Source: Zanthoxylum bungeanum (lineage: Eukaryota > Streptophyta > Magnoliopsida > Sapindales > Rutaceae). Taken from it: a stretch of DNA of 64,000 nucleotides. How positions within the stretch are numbered: the stretch's first letter is position 1; every line of letters starts with the position of its first letter. Shown piece by piece: positions 50,771-63,367 of the stretch. The translations under genes were made by a program, and so were the position numbers. The notes under the pieces were generated by a model. It was not told the DNA's origin, searched no databases, and saw only the letters and a list, made by a program, of their open reading frames with translations. The stretch covers positions 1 to 64,000 of the forward strand of contig SKCR01017761.1 of the NCBI GenBank assembly GCA_019454045.1, given 5' to 3'.

Positions 50771-51756
50771 AATACGTATATAAAAACAAGATGTGCAACC
50801 ATATATAAGAAATATTATGGAAAAAAGTATTATTCATATTCAGGAATCAGACATAAATACGATTCGGATTGGCACTCTGAGCACTAACCCTAACAAAATA
50901 TGTAACATCCCATCTAATACCAGGATGTTACCTGCAGGAGATAGGAAAACTCATCTCCATAAGCCTCAGATGTTACTAAACTTTCGGCATGACCTATGCT
51001 AACAAATCATGAAACATGGATCAAAGTCCAACACCTCGAGGTGTTCTGATATCAAATACAAACCAATATTCTCAATTCATAAGCAGATAGACCTCTGGCC
51101 TGACATAATCTCAACTTATAAGTAAATAGGCCTTTGGCCTGACATTATATAGAATAACTATAAATAACTACGTGCTTATCATGATTAAAACTACATATGT
51201 GATACAAATAAATAAAACGAAGGCTCTGGAGTCGATAACAAAACCCAGAACCATACAATGACTCAAGAGTAACTTGACTGCATCGGGTGATCCGCTGTCT
51301 GCAAAACGCCTTAATAATCTTCCAGCCCCTTGAGTCCAATGTGAACCTGCAACACTAGCAAAATATTTGGGTGTGAGCTATAAAGCTCAGTAAGTAACTC
51401 ATATCTTATGAAAATATAACAAGTGACAATAAGAACTTAAATAAAAATCAAATATATGTGACTATACTATAACTTATAAATCTCCTCTTAATCCGATGAC
51501 AGCATACACATATCATACCTTGAACACTCACTGCATTGAATGCAACATCAATTTTTCTCACAATCGAAACTAACTTATTATCTACCAAATCACCTAAACA
51601 TGCGGCTAAGGCCATCATAAACCCATGGTGGTTTAGTCATCTTAAACTACGACTGGTTACTTTATAAAGGTTACATGAGCTAAAATGCAAACATTAGCTA
51701 ACTGTGAGTTGTAGTACATTTACTGAACCACTGAGCATTAAACCTCAGACCTCTAT
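50771..51756. repeat. Older LTR-type debris, left of the Athila-like element
   Basis: Non-coding. It contains 'taacatcccatc' and 'gatgttacctgcag' words and a 'gtgagctataaagctcagtaagt' word (about 51372-51394), which I associate with gypsy LTR or UTR sequence. It is interrupted by the element at 51757 and plausibly continues at 59320. Confidence 0.4.
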
Positions 51757-53618
51757 TGATGAGCGGAAAATATATCAATATTTACCGCCCCTTTAACCTA
51801 ATATTTTGTTTAGTTTCTCGGGTTTGATAAATGTTTTGATGTGTTTTAGTTTATTTTGCAGATAAAATAAAATTGGGACTTAATGGAATCATTTAGGACG
51901 AAATTTGGAACAAATAAGGGCAAAAACTGGACTTGACATGTTGATTTTGGAGATTGGAAACTTGAAATAACGTTCTAACGAAGTACAATTTCAGAAATTC
52001 CAACTTTGCGTAATTGTCGTATTTTGGCCATAACGTTTTACTCCGATATCGGATTGAGGTGATTCAAGTTCCAGATTAATAAGACTCAAAGATCTTCAAT
52101 TTTGACGTTCATAATAATTTCGAATGCCGAAGATTTCATGACCAAAATTGATGAAACATACGGAAGTATGTTATGTATAATTATTTAAGTCATTTTCAAA
52201 ATAAAATAAATAAAAATAAAATAAAAAATAAAAATGGTCAAACTTCCACCAAACATGCTTTCATGTTTGGTGTCATGTTTGATGCCATGTTTCGTGCCAT
52301 GTTTGGCGGAGCAATTGCTGGAGAAATTGGTGGAAGCCTTTAGAATTGCCTATAAATACCAAGCCATTTCATTTGTAATTATGATGCTTTCCTTAGGTTT
52401 TTGTAAGGAATTTAAGGATTGCATCTTATTTGTTTATTTTTTGCAATTTAAATTATGTATTTTTATTTTTTGTATTAGTAGTAGTTTCTTTTCTTTTCTT
52501 TTCTTTTATGTTTTGTAGTTAGATTTCCGCTGGGGGAAGGGTGAAGCTTTTATTATTTTAGTTTAGATCAATCTCCCTTAATTATAATATGGATAATTTA
52601 AATTAAAGGATTACCACCTTAATGGCTGGTTTTATTTATTTGACATAATATGACACCGTCTATATGCTCGGTCTTTAGGTGACAGATAATTACCGCCTAT
52701 ATGGCTGGTTTATGGACAAATGATAACACCGCTTTTATGGTCGGTTGGACTTAATTGAAAATATGACTTAATCAGGATACCGCCTATATGGTTGGTTGGT
52801 AATATCACTGATAATTTCTATATTATAATAAGGGAGATTTCTAAATTAGAAATAGTAAAGGTGGATCCCCTAACCCCCATCGTTTTATTTTTATTCTAGG
52901 AAAGTGATAAAACACAATATTCTCATGCTTAATAATTTATTTAATTATATAATGGGTAATTCTTTAGTTGTTTATTGAATCTTAAGCTTACTGCTTCTTG
53001 TTGCTTGATCAATAATAAGATTGACGTGGTAAACTTAAAAGAACTTGACGAATAAATTTTAGGTTTTAGCCTTAGATTCAATTGCCCACGATCTTCCTTG
53101 AGGATTAATGACCCTCTAATAGATTTCCTTTCAGGATAGACATATACATGTCGGGCGGGGGCAACCACTAGTGGAACTTATACTTAATGAATTCAGGTAA
53201 CTTGATTAACATAGACATATGATTAATTGGGTTATTTGGGTGTTTGCATCTCAACATCGACAGAGGCTTTTGCATATCTTCGTGTTCCAGGTTAGCAAAC
53301 TGATTTATTACACATATATAAGATAATCAATTTATCATTATAATAATATTGTGTGAAATCACAACCCTAGATATTTGTGTGTCTTGTTTATTTTCCTTAG
53401 TATTTTCTTTTGTGTTTTTATTTATTTATTTGTTCAGCAAATCCACATTCAACCAACCAAAAGTAATCATTCATTTCTCCCTATAATTAGATACCTGTAA
53501 ATAAATAGTATCAATAATTAATAACAACATTAGCAATTAAGTCCTCGTGGAATCGATATATTTATACTACTTGAACGATAAGTGCACTTGCATTATACGC
53601 GTGGGATTACGCCGGTCA
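51757..53618 (+). repeat. Athila-like 5' LTR
   Basis: Pairs with 57416-59319. It contains a block of CATGTTTGGTGCCATGTTT-like repeats (about 52252-52310) and, at about 52609-52800, five irregular copies of a 40-50 bp unit with the core ACCGCCTATATGGCTGGT. Confidence 0.92.
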
Positions 53619-53624
53619 AGTTTT

Positions 53625-53642
53625 TGGCGCCGTTGCCGAGGA
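53625..53642 (+). other. Athila-like primer binding site, tRNA-Asp type
   Basis: TGGCGCCGTTGCCGAGGA is the classic Athila-type PBS with one change from the usual GGGGA form. It lies six bases after the 5' LTR. Confidence 0.88.
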
Positions 53643-53749
53643 CTTATTTTTCTTGAGTTATTAATTTTGAAGCTATCTAATTTACTTGTATCTAATTTTC
53701 TTTTTATCTGTAATTTTTATTTCCTTCTTTTATTTTTCAGGTGGTTGAC

Positions 53750-54850
53750 ATGGATCTTTATTGGGAGATAGAAAGATTACGAGCTTTACTAGAAGAAGAT
53801 ACACCCAAAATCAGGGAGCAACTGTCTGATTGTCTGAGGCTTGTTGTCCAGCCTAATTATCATTGGATGTCAGAACTAAACAATACTACATTTGCTCAAC
53901 AGAACGCAATGGGGAGATGTATGATATGCAATGGTAACCACCCGAGCGATCAATGCATATACATTTCAGAGTGGCAGAATTATAGGAATCAATCAAGGTA
54001 CGAAGAGCCAACATATTTCACAAAACCACATTTTCCATTTTATCCACCATCCACCTACGATCTTCATCAAAAACCAGAACCATTAGAGAAAGATCAGATG
54101 ATTGACATTCTCAAAGATTGGTTGAAGAAACAAGACGAAAAGTTGGATACAATGCATGAAACATTCTAGAATCAATTCGAAAGTAAGAGACAATCACATC
54201 CATTCAGAGACTGGCAGATCAAATGAGACAATTAACATAAAACCAGAGCTACATACCTCACAAAATATTTTCATATGAAACTGATTAAGCCTTGGAGTAA
54301 CCAGAGTTTCACAATGACACCTTAACAGAGGAAGAGGTTGAGCAGTATCAAGAACCAGAGGTATCGGTTCAGGAGCCCAAACCAGCAAGGTCTCTGTTTG
54401 ATTTTTATTAGTCAGATTCTGATGAGGATGAAGAAGTAGAGCTGTTTGTGCCAACAAAAATTGAGGATGAAATTCTGTATCCTCAAAATGAAGATCTTGG
54501 AGCTTCCATTGCACTAATGTTTGAAAAAGATCTACCTTAGCCAATCACATCAACCTCAGAGGATGAATACCTAAAATATGACATCTCTTTACATCCTCAG
54601 GTTGATACTTATGGAGCATGTATTTCACAGATGACAGATGAAGAATTGAATACGGAAATCCTAAAATACATCTGTGTAGAAAAGGTGGAGCAAGAAGCAG
54701 AACAAATAAAGGAGCAAATATCTGACCATATTACAGATCTCGGGCATTCAGGAGAAATACCACTTTTTAGGGAGTATAAATTAAAGACATCACCCAGAAG
54801 CTTGAAAGAATGGAACTTCCATTCAAAGTCAAGCACCATACGATAACTCA
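53750..54850 (+). pseudogene. Gag-like zinc-knuckle ORF, decayed
   Basis: An ORF from the ATG at 53750 to 54169 encodes an acidic protein with a zinc knuckle CMICNGNHPSDQC (C-x2-C-x3-H-x4-C, about 53920-53960) and a charged coiled-coil-like C-terminus. Past its stop, an acidic reading continues in other frames to about 54850 (for example 54631-54846), with in-frame stops. The knuckle form is like those of Athila-type gag proteins. It is the only element-type coding region found here; the full extent before decay is uncertain. Confidence 0.6.
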
Positions 54851-55569
54851 TGATTTTCTTTCTTTCTTTTCAGGAACCACTGGAGCGACAAAGATTAAAA
54901 AGGTGGCACCAGCACTGAATGAGATAAAATTATTGCCACCTTACCGTTGGAAGAGACCCTTCAAAAGCAATGCACACACGATTGTCTTAAATCGGACATC
55001 CAAGGCGACGCTGAGACCTCATTGACAGATAGATTTCAGTCACGTCTAGTTAAAGATGAAAAATTTAGTGCTAGCATGGAGGCAACCCATGCAGTTTGTT
55101 GTAATTAATGTTTTCTTATTTTGTGCATACATGTTGTAGAGTTTTTAATTTTGTGTCATATTTTTGTAGGAAAAGACACAAACGGAGCATTTTATGCAAA
55201 ACAAGATAAGAGAAATGGTATTTGGCAATCACAAAGATGAGAGCTAATTCATTAGATATGGCTGAGTAATGAATGAATTCTTGAGATGCATCCTAATGGA
55301 TTTTTATACCAAACGAGTGGCGTATTGCGTACACAATTTCGTTGCCTTAATAATTGCTTTGATTTGCTTTTCTGTTATAATTATCTTTATTTTTACCGAC
55401 AGGATCTCGACTTTTTTACCTTTCACATTTTATTTTATTATTTAGCTAAGAATCGTCCTTTGGAAGATACTAGTGCTATTATTACTTACCCTTTTCAGGT
55501 TCTATAAATTCAACTAATCATTGCACTTTTGAAGGCATCCAGATTTGAGAAAGAAATACATAAAAAAAA
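54851..55569 (+). other. Non-coding interior between the gag-like ORF and the LOG segment
   Basis: There is no protein homology. It contains 'ggaggcaacccatgcag' wording typical of Athila-related non-autonomous elements. Confidence 0.4.
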
Positions 55570-56217
55570 TTGGAAGCTATTTCAAGAAGACGAGTTGTAA
55601 ATATCTGTGTGTTTTGTGGTACTAGTGCTGGTTCTAAACCAGAGTTCGTTGCAGCAGCACAAGAATTGGGTAGAGTCATTGCTGAAAGGAATATGCACTT
55701 ATGGCGGTGGCAATCTTGGGCTAATGGGGATCATTTTAAGGGCTGTACTGGAAGGAGGTAGTCAAGTTATGGGAATCATCCCAAAACCTTTGCCAGATGA
55801 GAATCTTATAGGACCATCAAACGGAGAGGAACTTATCGTACCAGTTATGTCTGAACGACTGGTGGAAATGATTAACCGTGCTGATGCTTTTATTACTTTG
55901 CCATGTGGCTTGGGTACGATGGAGGAAATTTTTACAGTGCTATCTTGGCAAACTTGAATATACACCAGAAACCGATTAGACTGTTTAACGCTGATGGATT
56001 TTACGACTTTCTTTGTGTGTTTCTTGATGATGCATGGAGAAATGGGTTCGTGTCAAAACCTGTAAAAGATCTCCTCTTTACTGCCAGAACTGCCAATGAT
56101 CTAATTGACCAAATTTTAGCCTTTAAACCACAAATTGACCATATCATTTCCAAGATAAACTGGTCTAATAACGATTGTGGTAAGAAGCGTCGGATAAATC
56201 TGGATCTTAACCTTTAA
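55570..56217 (+). pseudogene. LOG: LOG family (cytokinin riboside 5'-monophosphate phosphoribohydrolase), intronless, inside retroelement
   Basis: LOG enzymes release active cytokinin bases from their nucleoside monophosphates in the plant cytosol or nucleus. The reading covers nearly a whole LOG protein, about 215 residues: ICVFCGTSAGSKPEF (about 55606-55650), YGGGNLGLMG (about 55703-55732), GIIPKPL, ADAFITLP and CGLGTMEE (the PGGxGTxxE motif with Gly to Cys), IHQKPI, and a C-terminus ending KKRRINLDLNL with its stop at 56215. It is broken: the first codon is TTG, there is one frameshift just before YGGG (about 55700) and one after LSW (about 55945, explained by a single lost G). No introns interrupt it, whereas plant LOG genes have several, so I infer an mRNA-derived copy. 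It sits on the same strand as the host element. Confidence 0.85.
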
Positions 56218-57403
56218 TTTTAGATGTAGAATTTCAGCTAACCAGGTAGGGTTTTCTAAACTCTTCTTCTACTTTTTAAGACATTGGGGATAATGTCTCG
56301 TTTAGGTTTGGGGGAGGGGAATAGTTGACTAGTACCTTGTTTTTATTGGGTTATTTTATTTGATTTTTAGTCAAAAATTTTCAAAAAATTAAAAAATAAT
56401 TTATAAAAATTAAAAAAATATTTTGTTTTTGTGTTTTTAATTTGATTAATTAGGTGAAATTGGTGTGAGATAACTGTGTAAGGAATTTCCACTCCTGAGA
56501 CGTATTTCAACTTATTTCGTAACAAGTTAATTTTTGTTTATTTCCGTTTGAATTATTTAATTTGTGAATTCTCCATAATACTGACTAAATTGGATCTTCA
56601 TATGCTCAGTTGACAGGTATTATCAACATGCATGGTAACATACAGCCATGAGATGTAATTGAAAAGTTTGTAATATTCAGTGTTCTAGTTTAATTGGAGG
56701 AAACATCTAAAAAGCAATTGGAGAAAAAAAGAAAAATAAAAGAAAAAAAAGTGTAATAAAAAAAAACGTCTGAGATTCGAGTCATTTAGTCCGTAGGGGT
56801 GTCTTAACACCTAGTGCCTAAAAATCAACTGGCTTGGAAGTCACTGGCCCAAAGCTCGTTACATGGATAAGATGTTGCATTCTCTATTTTATGCAAAAGA
56901 AAAAATAATAATAAAAAAAAAGTAAAAAAATTCATTGCTAAAAAAGTGTAAATTCTGATATAACTTTAGGATAAAAATATTACTCTCTTTTAAACTACAC
57001 TTATGAATATTATGGGCACAATGATTTGATTAATACCTTGTTGGTTGTGTTTATGAAGAATGGTAAAAATAATCAGAGAATTTACTTATTTGGTAATTTA
57101 GAAAGAAAAAAAAACATATACTAACTTGGATATGAAGTTTCACTTGTTTAGTCACTAACTTGTTTATTCTCATTTCTCATTTCTCTTATCTTTTTGCTTG
57201 TGTGCATTAGATTGACGTTTGTGGGTATCCTCACTGTAAGCCCTCACGAGACTACAACTCGTCCACTATGGACACCTAGGGGTTTAAAGGCTTGTTGCAT
57301 ACGCTAAATGCAACCGTGATCCCTATGAAAGTGGCTTACTTTTATATTAATTTTTTTTTTTGCATTTTTTATTGTTGTTTTGCTCAAGGACTAGCAAAAT
57401 TTT
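56218..57403 (+). other. Non-coding 3' interior of the Athila-like element
   Basis: No ORF homology. A second polypurine stretch, TAGGTTTGGGGGAGGGGA (56303-56320), follows 'ggggataatgtctcg'; such a motif is common upstream of pol-less interiors in Athila relatives. The remainder is A-rich. Confidence 0.5.
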
Positions 57404-57415
57404 AGGTTTGGGGTG
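57404..57415 (+). other. Athila-like polypurine tract
   Basis: AGGTTTGGGGTG lies directly before the 3' LTR. Confidence 0.75.
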
Positions 57416-59319
57416 TGATGAGCGGAAAATATATCAATATTTACCGCCCCTTTTACCTAATATTTTATTTAGTTTCTCGGGTCTGATGATCGTTTTGATG
57501 TGTTTTAGTTTATTTTGCACATAAAATAAAATTGGGACTTAATGGAATCATTTAGGACGAAGTGTGGAACAAATAAGGGTAAAACATGGACTTGACATGT
57601 TGATTTTGGAGATTGGAAACTTGAAATGGCGTTCTAAAGAAGTACAATTTCAGAAATTCCAACTTTCTGCAATTGTCGTATTTTGTCAATAACCTTTTAC
57701 TCTGATATCGGATTGAGGTGATTCAAGTTCCAAATTAAAGTCGACACAAAGATCTACAACTTTGATGTTCATAATAATTTCGAATTATGATGATTTCATG
57801 ACCAAAATTGATGAAACATTCAGAAGTGTGTTATGTGTAATTATTTAAGTCATTTTTCAAAATAAAAAAATAAAATAAAATAAAATAAAAAATTAAAATT
57901 AAAATTATCAAACTTCCACTAAACATGCAGGATTTGGTGCCATGTTTGGTGCTATGTTTGGTGTCATGTTTGATGCCATGGTTGGTGCTATGTTTGGTGG
58001 AGCAATTGGTGGAGAAATTGGTGGAAGCCTTTAGATTTGCCTATAAATACCAAATCATTTCACTTGTAATTCTGATGCTTTCCTTAGATTTTTGTAAGAA
58101 ATTTAAGGATTGCATCTTGTTTGTTTATTTTTTTTAATTTACATTATGTATTTTTATTTTCAGTAATACTAGTAGTTTCTTTTCTTTTCTTTTCTTTTCT
58201 TTTATGTTTTGTAGTTAGATTTCCGCTGGGGGAATGGTGAAGCTTTTATTATTTTAGTTTAGATCAATCTCTCTTAATTATAATATGGAAATTATAATTT
58301 AAATTAAAAGATTACCGCCTCAATGGTTGATTTTATTTATTTGACATAATGTGACATCGCCTATATGGTCGGTCTTTAGGTGACAGATAATTACCGCCTA
58401 TATGGCTGGTTTATGAACAAATGATAACATCGTCTTTATGGTCTGTTGGACTTAATTGAGAATCTGACTTAATCAGAATACCGCCTATATGGTCAGTTAG
58501 TAATATCACTGATAATTTCTATATTATAATAAGGGAGATTTCTAAATTAGAAATAGTAAAGGTGGATCTCCTAACCCCAACATTTTATTTTTATGCTAGG
58601 GAAATGATAAAACACAATATTCATATGCTTAATAATTGATTTAATTATATATTGGGTAATTCTTTAGTTGTTTATTGAATCTTTAGCTTAATGTTTCTTG
58701 TTGTTTGATCACCAATAAGATTGATGTGGTAAACTTAAAATGAACTTGATGAAGGGATTTTAGGTTTTAGCCTTAGATTCAATAGCCCACGATCTTCCTT
58801 AAGGATAGATAACCCTTTAATAGATTTCCTTACATGATAGACATATACCTGTCGGGCGGGGGTAGCCACTAGTGGAACTTAGACTTAATGAATTCAGGTA
58901 ACTTGATTAACATAGACATATGATTAATTGGGTTATTTGGGTGTTTGCATCTGACCATCGACATAGGCTTTTGCATATCTTCATGTTCCAAGTTATCAAA
59001 CTGATTTATTACACATATATAAGATAATCAATTCATCATTAGAATAATATTGTGTGAAATCACAACCCTAGATATTTGTGTGTTTTGTTTATTTTCCTTA
59101 GTATTTTCTTTTGTGTTTTTATTTATTTATTTGTTCAGCAAATCCACATTCAACCAACCAAAATTAATCATTCCATTCTCCCTATAATTAGATACCCGTA
59201 AATAAATAGTATCAATAATTAATAACAATAGTAGGAATTAAGTCCTGGTGGGATCGATATTTCTATACTACCTGAATGATACGTGTGCTTGCGTTATACG
59301 CGTGTGATTATGTCGGTCA
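57416..59319 (+). repeat. Athila-like 3' LTR
   Basis: Partner of 51757-53618, including the same CATGTTTGGTG block (about 57925-58010) and the ACCGCCTATATGG repeats (about 58310-58500), with many scattered substitutions. Confidence 0.92.
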
Positions 59320-60225
59320 AGTATACAACATAAGATAGCTAATCTTATGATGAACAGGTCAAATATAAACTTCAAATAAAAAAATTAGCATATCAGCGAT
59401 ATATCAGAATTACTAAATTGTTACATGTTCAAATTTTATTAACTTGATATTATCCTTATATTCAACCCATGTCAAACATTTATATTTACTTATCTACAAA
59501 TGTGTTATTCCAATAGCTAATATCCAAAGCATACAGAGAAAAACATGAATACCATAGAGTATATCGTTTGATATCAAAAACACTTCAATCACATGAAATA
59601 TGAAGTCATACACATATACTTTTATCACAATTATCCATTTTTGAAATTCATCAAATCGACAATCAAAACAAAATGTCTAAGAAAACTGTCTTTTCATAAA
59701 TCTCTTTTCTTATCTGAAAATACATCTCTTTCTGTAAAAAATTTCAAAAAAAAAAAAACTCTTTTCTATTTGTAAAACTCTGAGTTGTTCTGTAAATAAT
59801 CATAATCAATGCAATAACTTTCCGAGTTAACAATACCTAAATCCAAGTTTTCCTTTAAAAACATTTGTAAAACAGTTGTGAAAACATCATCTGAAATAGC
59901 ATCTATCAACCTGTACATAATCACATGGTCTTGGGGCGTTACGTCTCGCCGTCCCCCAAGCCACTAAATCAGTAAACAGTGGTGCTATCAGTGCCACCAA
60001 CCTATCACTGAAACTAAACCAGCAAACTTTTGTGATATCAGTGCCACCAACGTGTCTCTGAATTCCGGGTCTAGGGGCCTCGTTATCCCACTAGCCCAAT
60101 ACCCAAGATCTAGGGGCATCTGTCTATAGGAACCACTTTCCTAGCACATCAGAAACACATTAGACACATGGATCGGACATGGAAAATTTTTCTGCCCTTC
60201 TCACCAAGAGGCTGAGTGATACTAG
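59320..60225. repeat. Older LTR-type debris, right of the Athila-like element
   Basis: Non-coding. It contains a duplicated 'ggtgctatcagtgccaccaacc' / 'gtgatatcagtgccaccaacg' segment near 59982-60051. It may be the continuation of 50771-51756. Confidence 0.4.
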
Positions 60226-61354
60226 TGTTAGGGATATGCCCTATACCCAACTTGTGGATGGGCTATATGTACATGTATTTGTAATATTTTCATTAATTAA
60301 TAAAATGAAAATCTTTATTATACGTGTCTTACATAACTTATATGAATCATCAAACACTGTAATAAAGCCCTTGGAGTAATAAGATGATGGCTTTCACGCC
60401 TTATGAGAATCATTACTCTCAAACGTTCCTAGTCATAATTTTATGAATAATCTAGGCGTTCACAAAGCGGAGAGACTAGCATGATGATATGATACGCCCT
60501 TAAGTGGGGTAACCGGTCTCATAGGCTACTAGCGGAGATCCATCCGCTTGGTGTATCACATGGATGCATGAGTTGCTCGTGTCCATCGAACTGACCGCCG
60601 AAAGTTTTCACATGGAGTGTTTATCCCATGTGTCTGTGAGAACTTTCATGTATCGATTGTATGACTAGTCCTTAGACTTGAGGTCTTTACAATCTTATGT
60701 GTGGATCAAATAACTTTGACATTCTCCTTCCCCGGTTCAAAAGATCCGGTCATAAGGGTATGATTGGGTCATTTGTTGAAACACATAAAGTTTGTAAAGA
60801 TACAACAGAGAATCGCCACTCTCTCAGATAATATTTTCATATAAGTGTAGTATTCCAGTTCACGGGTTGATATGTGTGATCAGTGCTTGAGACTGTGGCC
60901 GCATCGGAAGAATCATGTGAGATTCTTGGGTTAGCATGATTCATGACACTATTAACATCATACCTTTACCATATTGGTAGAGACTTTCCGTACCCTAGGT
61001 CAAACGGTGGGGATACGGTGACGCGAGGGACCATATCATATGTAAATCACATACATAATGGGTATATATATCTTTATTTCTCATTTGGGGGCCTTGGCAT
61101 GTTGCTAGATGTCAACCTTGGTCATTGAAATCGAACGACCATCTGATCGGAGGATAATTTATGTTCAATTAAATTATCACGATTAATTTAATGTCCAACT
61201 TGAGAGGAACCCAAAAGGTCACACACAACAAAGTCGAAATCAATGGTTAATAGTGCACTATACAAACTTAACAGCATATATGATTACTATATGAATTGTT
61301 CATAAATGGTTCAATGTGTTTAATTATTGAACAGATCATTTATAAGGTTCCATA
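60226..61354 (+). repeat. Ty1/copia-type LTR fragment cut by the next element
   Basis: It starts TGTTAGGGATATGCCC, a typical plant copia LTR start similar to 23373. It has no CA end before the Angela-family LTR begins at 61355, so it is probably interrupted. Confidence 0.5.
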
Positions 61355-63367
61355 TGTTGGTTTCTATTAAGGTCCCAAGATCAATTATAAGCATAAATAA
61401 TGTGCGAATACAAATCGAAGAAGTTGCGGAATACTTACATCGATCGGTTGAGCGACGCGACAAGTAATAAAACTCAAAATTCTGCCTTGGACTGGTCACG
61501 GCAGTGAGTAGAACTGTCCTCACTGTTTTAGCTTTGATTTGGTCCTTCGTCAAGCTCCAAGCTTCGTCGAATGGTTCCCGGCTCATGGGTGAGCTTCCCT
61601 ATCACCTTCGCAAGTCTCGTAAGTGTGCTAGCACTTGAGATTTTGCCACAAAATCCACTCTTGCTTCCCTTTATTTTCGGTCACTGCCCAGCAAAACCAG
61701 AAAACTTTTTGCCCTTTTGGGCGTGTGAAATGGAGAGAAAGAGAGAATGAGAGATTGTGTTTGGTTTGGAAAATTTGTGTATTATATACACACATTTGAA
61801 TTTCAAATGAATTTCATTTGAATTTGGCTTTTAAAGTCAAACCATTAAAGCCTCAACCACTCACATCACTCAATCCATCAAGTTGTCAAGTCACATCACT
61901 CAAAGTGACTTGTGATTTGACGCTTGATACGACTAGCGATTTGACGCTTGATTTGACGTGCCGCACTCGAATTCGAAATGCGAATGTGCTCGCAAATAAT
62001 CTCGGGCTCGGGTTCGCTAATTCTAAATTAACGAATTTTCCGTTGCGTTGTAATTAAATGATTACGCCTAGCGAAATCACTATTCATGTCGATAACGAAT
62101 TAATTCTAAATTAATTCGTTCGCCCGAATTAAAATCTAATTTTAATTCCGCGTCGAAATCTAATATCGTTTAACATATCAAATATATCAATTTCTCGATA
62201 ATTCCAAATTAACCGTTATCTCTCTTTAATGGATATTTTATCCCAGATAAAATATCTCCGCTAGTAATCCCAAATTAACTTTCTCTCTCATCTAATTAAT
62301 CCCAGATTAATTTAGAGTGCGAGTTATACGTCATCGGTGAATCTTTGGGAAGCGACCCATGAGATCCCCGGATATGTTAGCAGTAAATTCGGTCGTCGGA
62401 CTATCCGAACACGTAAGTACCTCGTACTACGTTTATACCGATTTACAAGACAAGGTTGGCCTCTAGCAAAGCGCCATGCCTACCCAATTCTCCGGAAATA
62501 TCCTTACAGGAATAAAGGATCTGAATCAAGCGTAGTATACCGTAGTATTGCGTATTTCTGTCCAGTATCTGATGATCACGTGTTAGGTCTGGGGCTGGAA
62601 TTGTGTCTGCCCCGTACGAAGCACATGTCGGATGTCTGGTGACTAGTCTCTATAATCGGATAAACCTGACCTTGTCATTTTATCCCGATAGCTGCAGCAT
62701 TTAAGAGTGCTAGTACCGTATCCTACGTGACCATCTTCTCCATATGACTGGAGTGACACTTCCGTCTTGACATCACACCCAACACACTACGATTCTCAAT
62801 ATACCCAGTATTGGCGTACACAGAACCGGTTAAAGCCCTGGACGACCTCAACCAAAGTATATTGATTGTCGCAAGTATTAGCGGTGCAAGTATCAGGTTA
62901 AGACCAAATACACCTACCCTGATTTCGGACTTCCATAGACACATAGTCATACTACCAATGGATTTCCGAGGGGATCTATCCAGAGCGAAGCTATTTCCCG
63001 TACCATCGGTAAAACACAACCTCCTATTACACTTGCATGAGTATCCTATACCCAAATATATGAAAACTATGCTGTTGTGCCCTCACAAACGCGCATAAGT
63101 GTAATACTAGTCGTTTACGTATTTATCGATGTCCAATCTCGATAATACTCTGACTAGGGAAATTTAATGATTTATCCTTCGTGGACTGATACTGTCTCAT
63201 ATCATTCTCCGTCCAGGAACAAATCATAGGGACCTCTCATCATTTATACACCTAGGTGATCTAATCATAAATGATAAGAGTGCAATCTCCTTTGTCACAT
63301 AGTTAATTTTTACAACAACACCATGATCTGTACAAATAGTGACGCTATGGGTCATAATTGTCCAACA
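61355..63367 (-). repeat. Second Angela-family LTR
   Basis: 2,013 bp, TGTTGGTTTC to GTCCAACA. It aligns along its whole length with 41412-43371 but is clearly diverged, so it is a separate, older copy of the family. It is followed by a PPT and RNase H homology, so it is the 3' LTR of a minus-strand element. Confidence 0.88.

Larger units (their letters stand above)
51757..59319 (+). mobile_element. Athila-like non-autonomous LTR retrotransposon carrying a LOG fragment
   Basis: The element is 7,563 bp. It has LTRs of 1,862 and 1,904 bp with TGATGAGCGG starts and ..GGTCA ends, a tRNA-Asp-type PBS at 53625 and a PPT at 57404. The interior holds a gag-like ORF but no protease, RT, RNase H or integrase homology in any frame, so it would need enzymes from another element. 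At 55570-56217 it holds host-derived coding sequence (LOG). Flanks show no convincing duplication (TCTAT against AGTAT), so the insertion is old or altered; the LTRs are visibly more diverged than those of the Tat and Angela elements. Confidence 0.88.

Noticed and set aside
51757..59319. 5-bp target-site duplication of the Athila-like element
   Set aside because: TCTAT and AGTAT match at only 3 of 5 positions, so I did not report a duplication.
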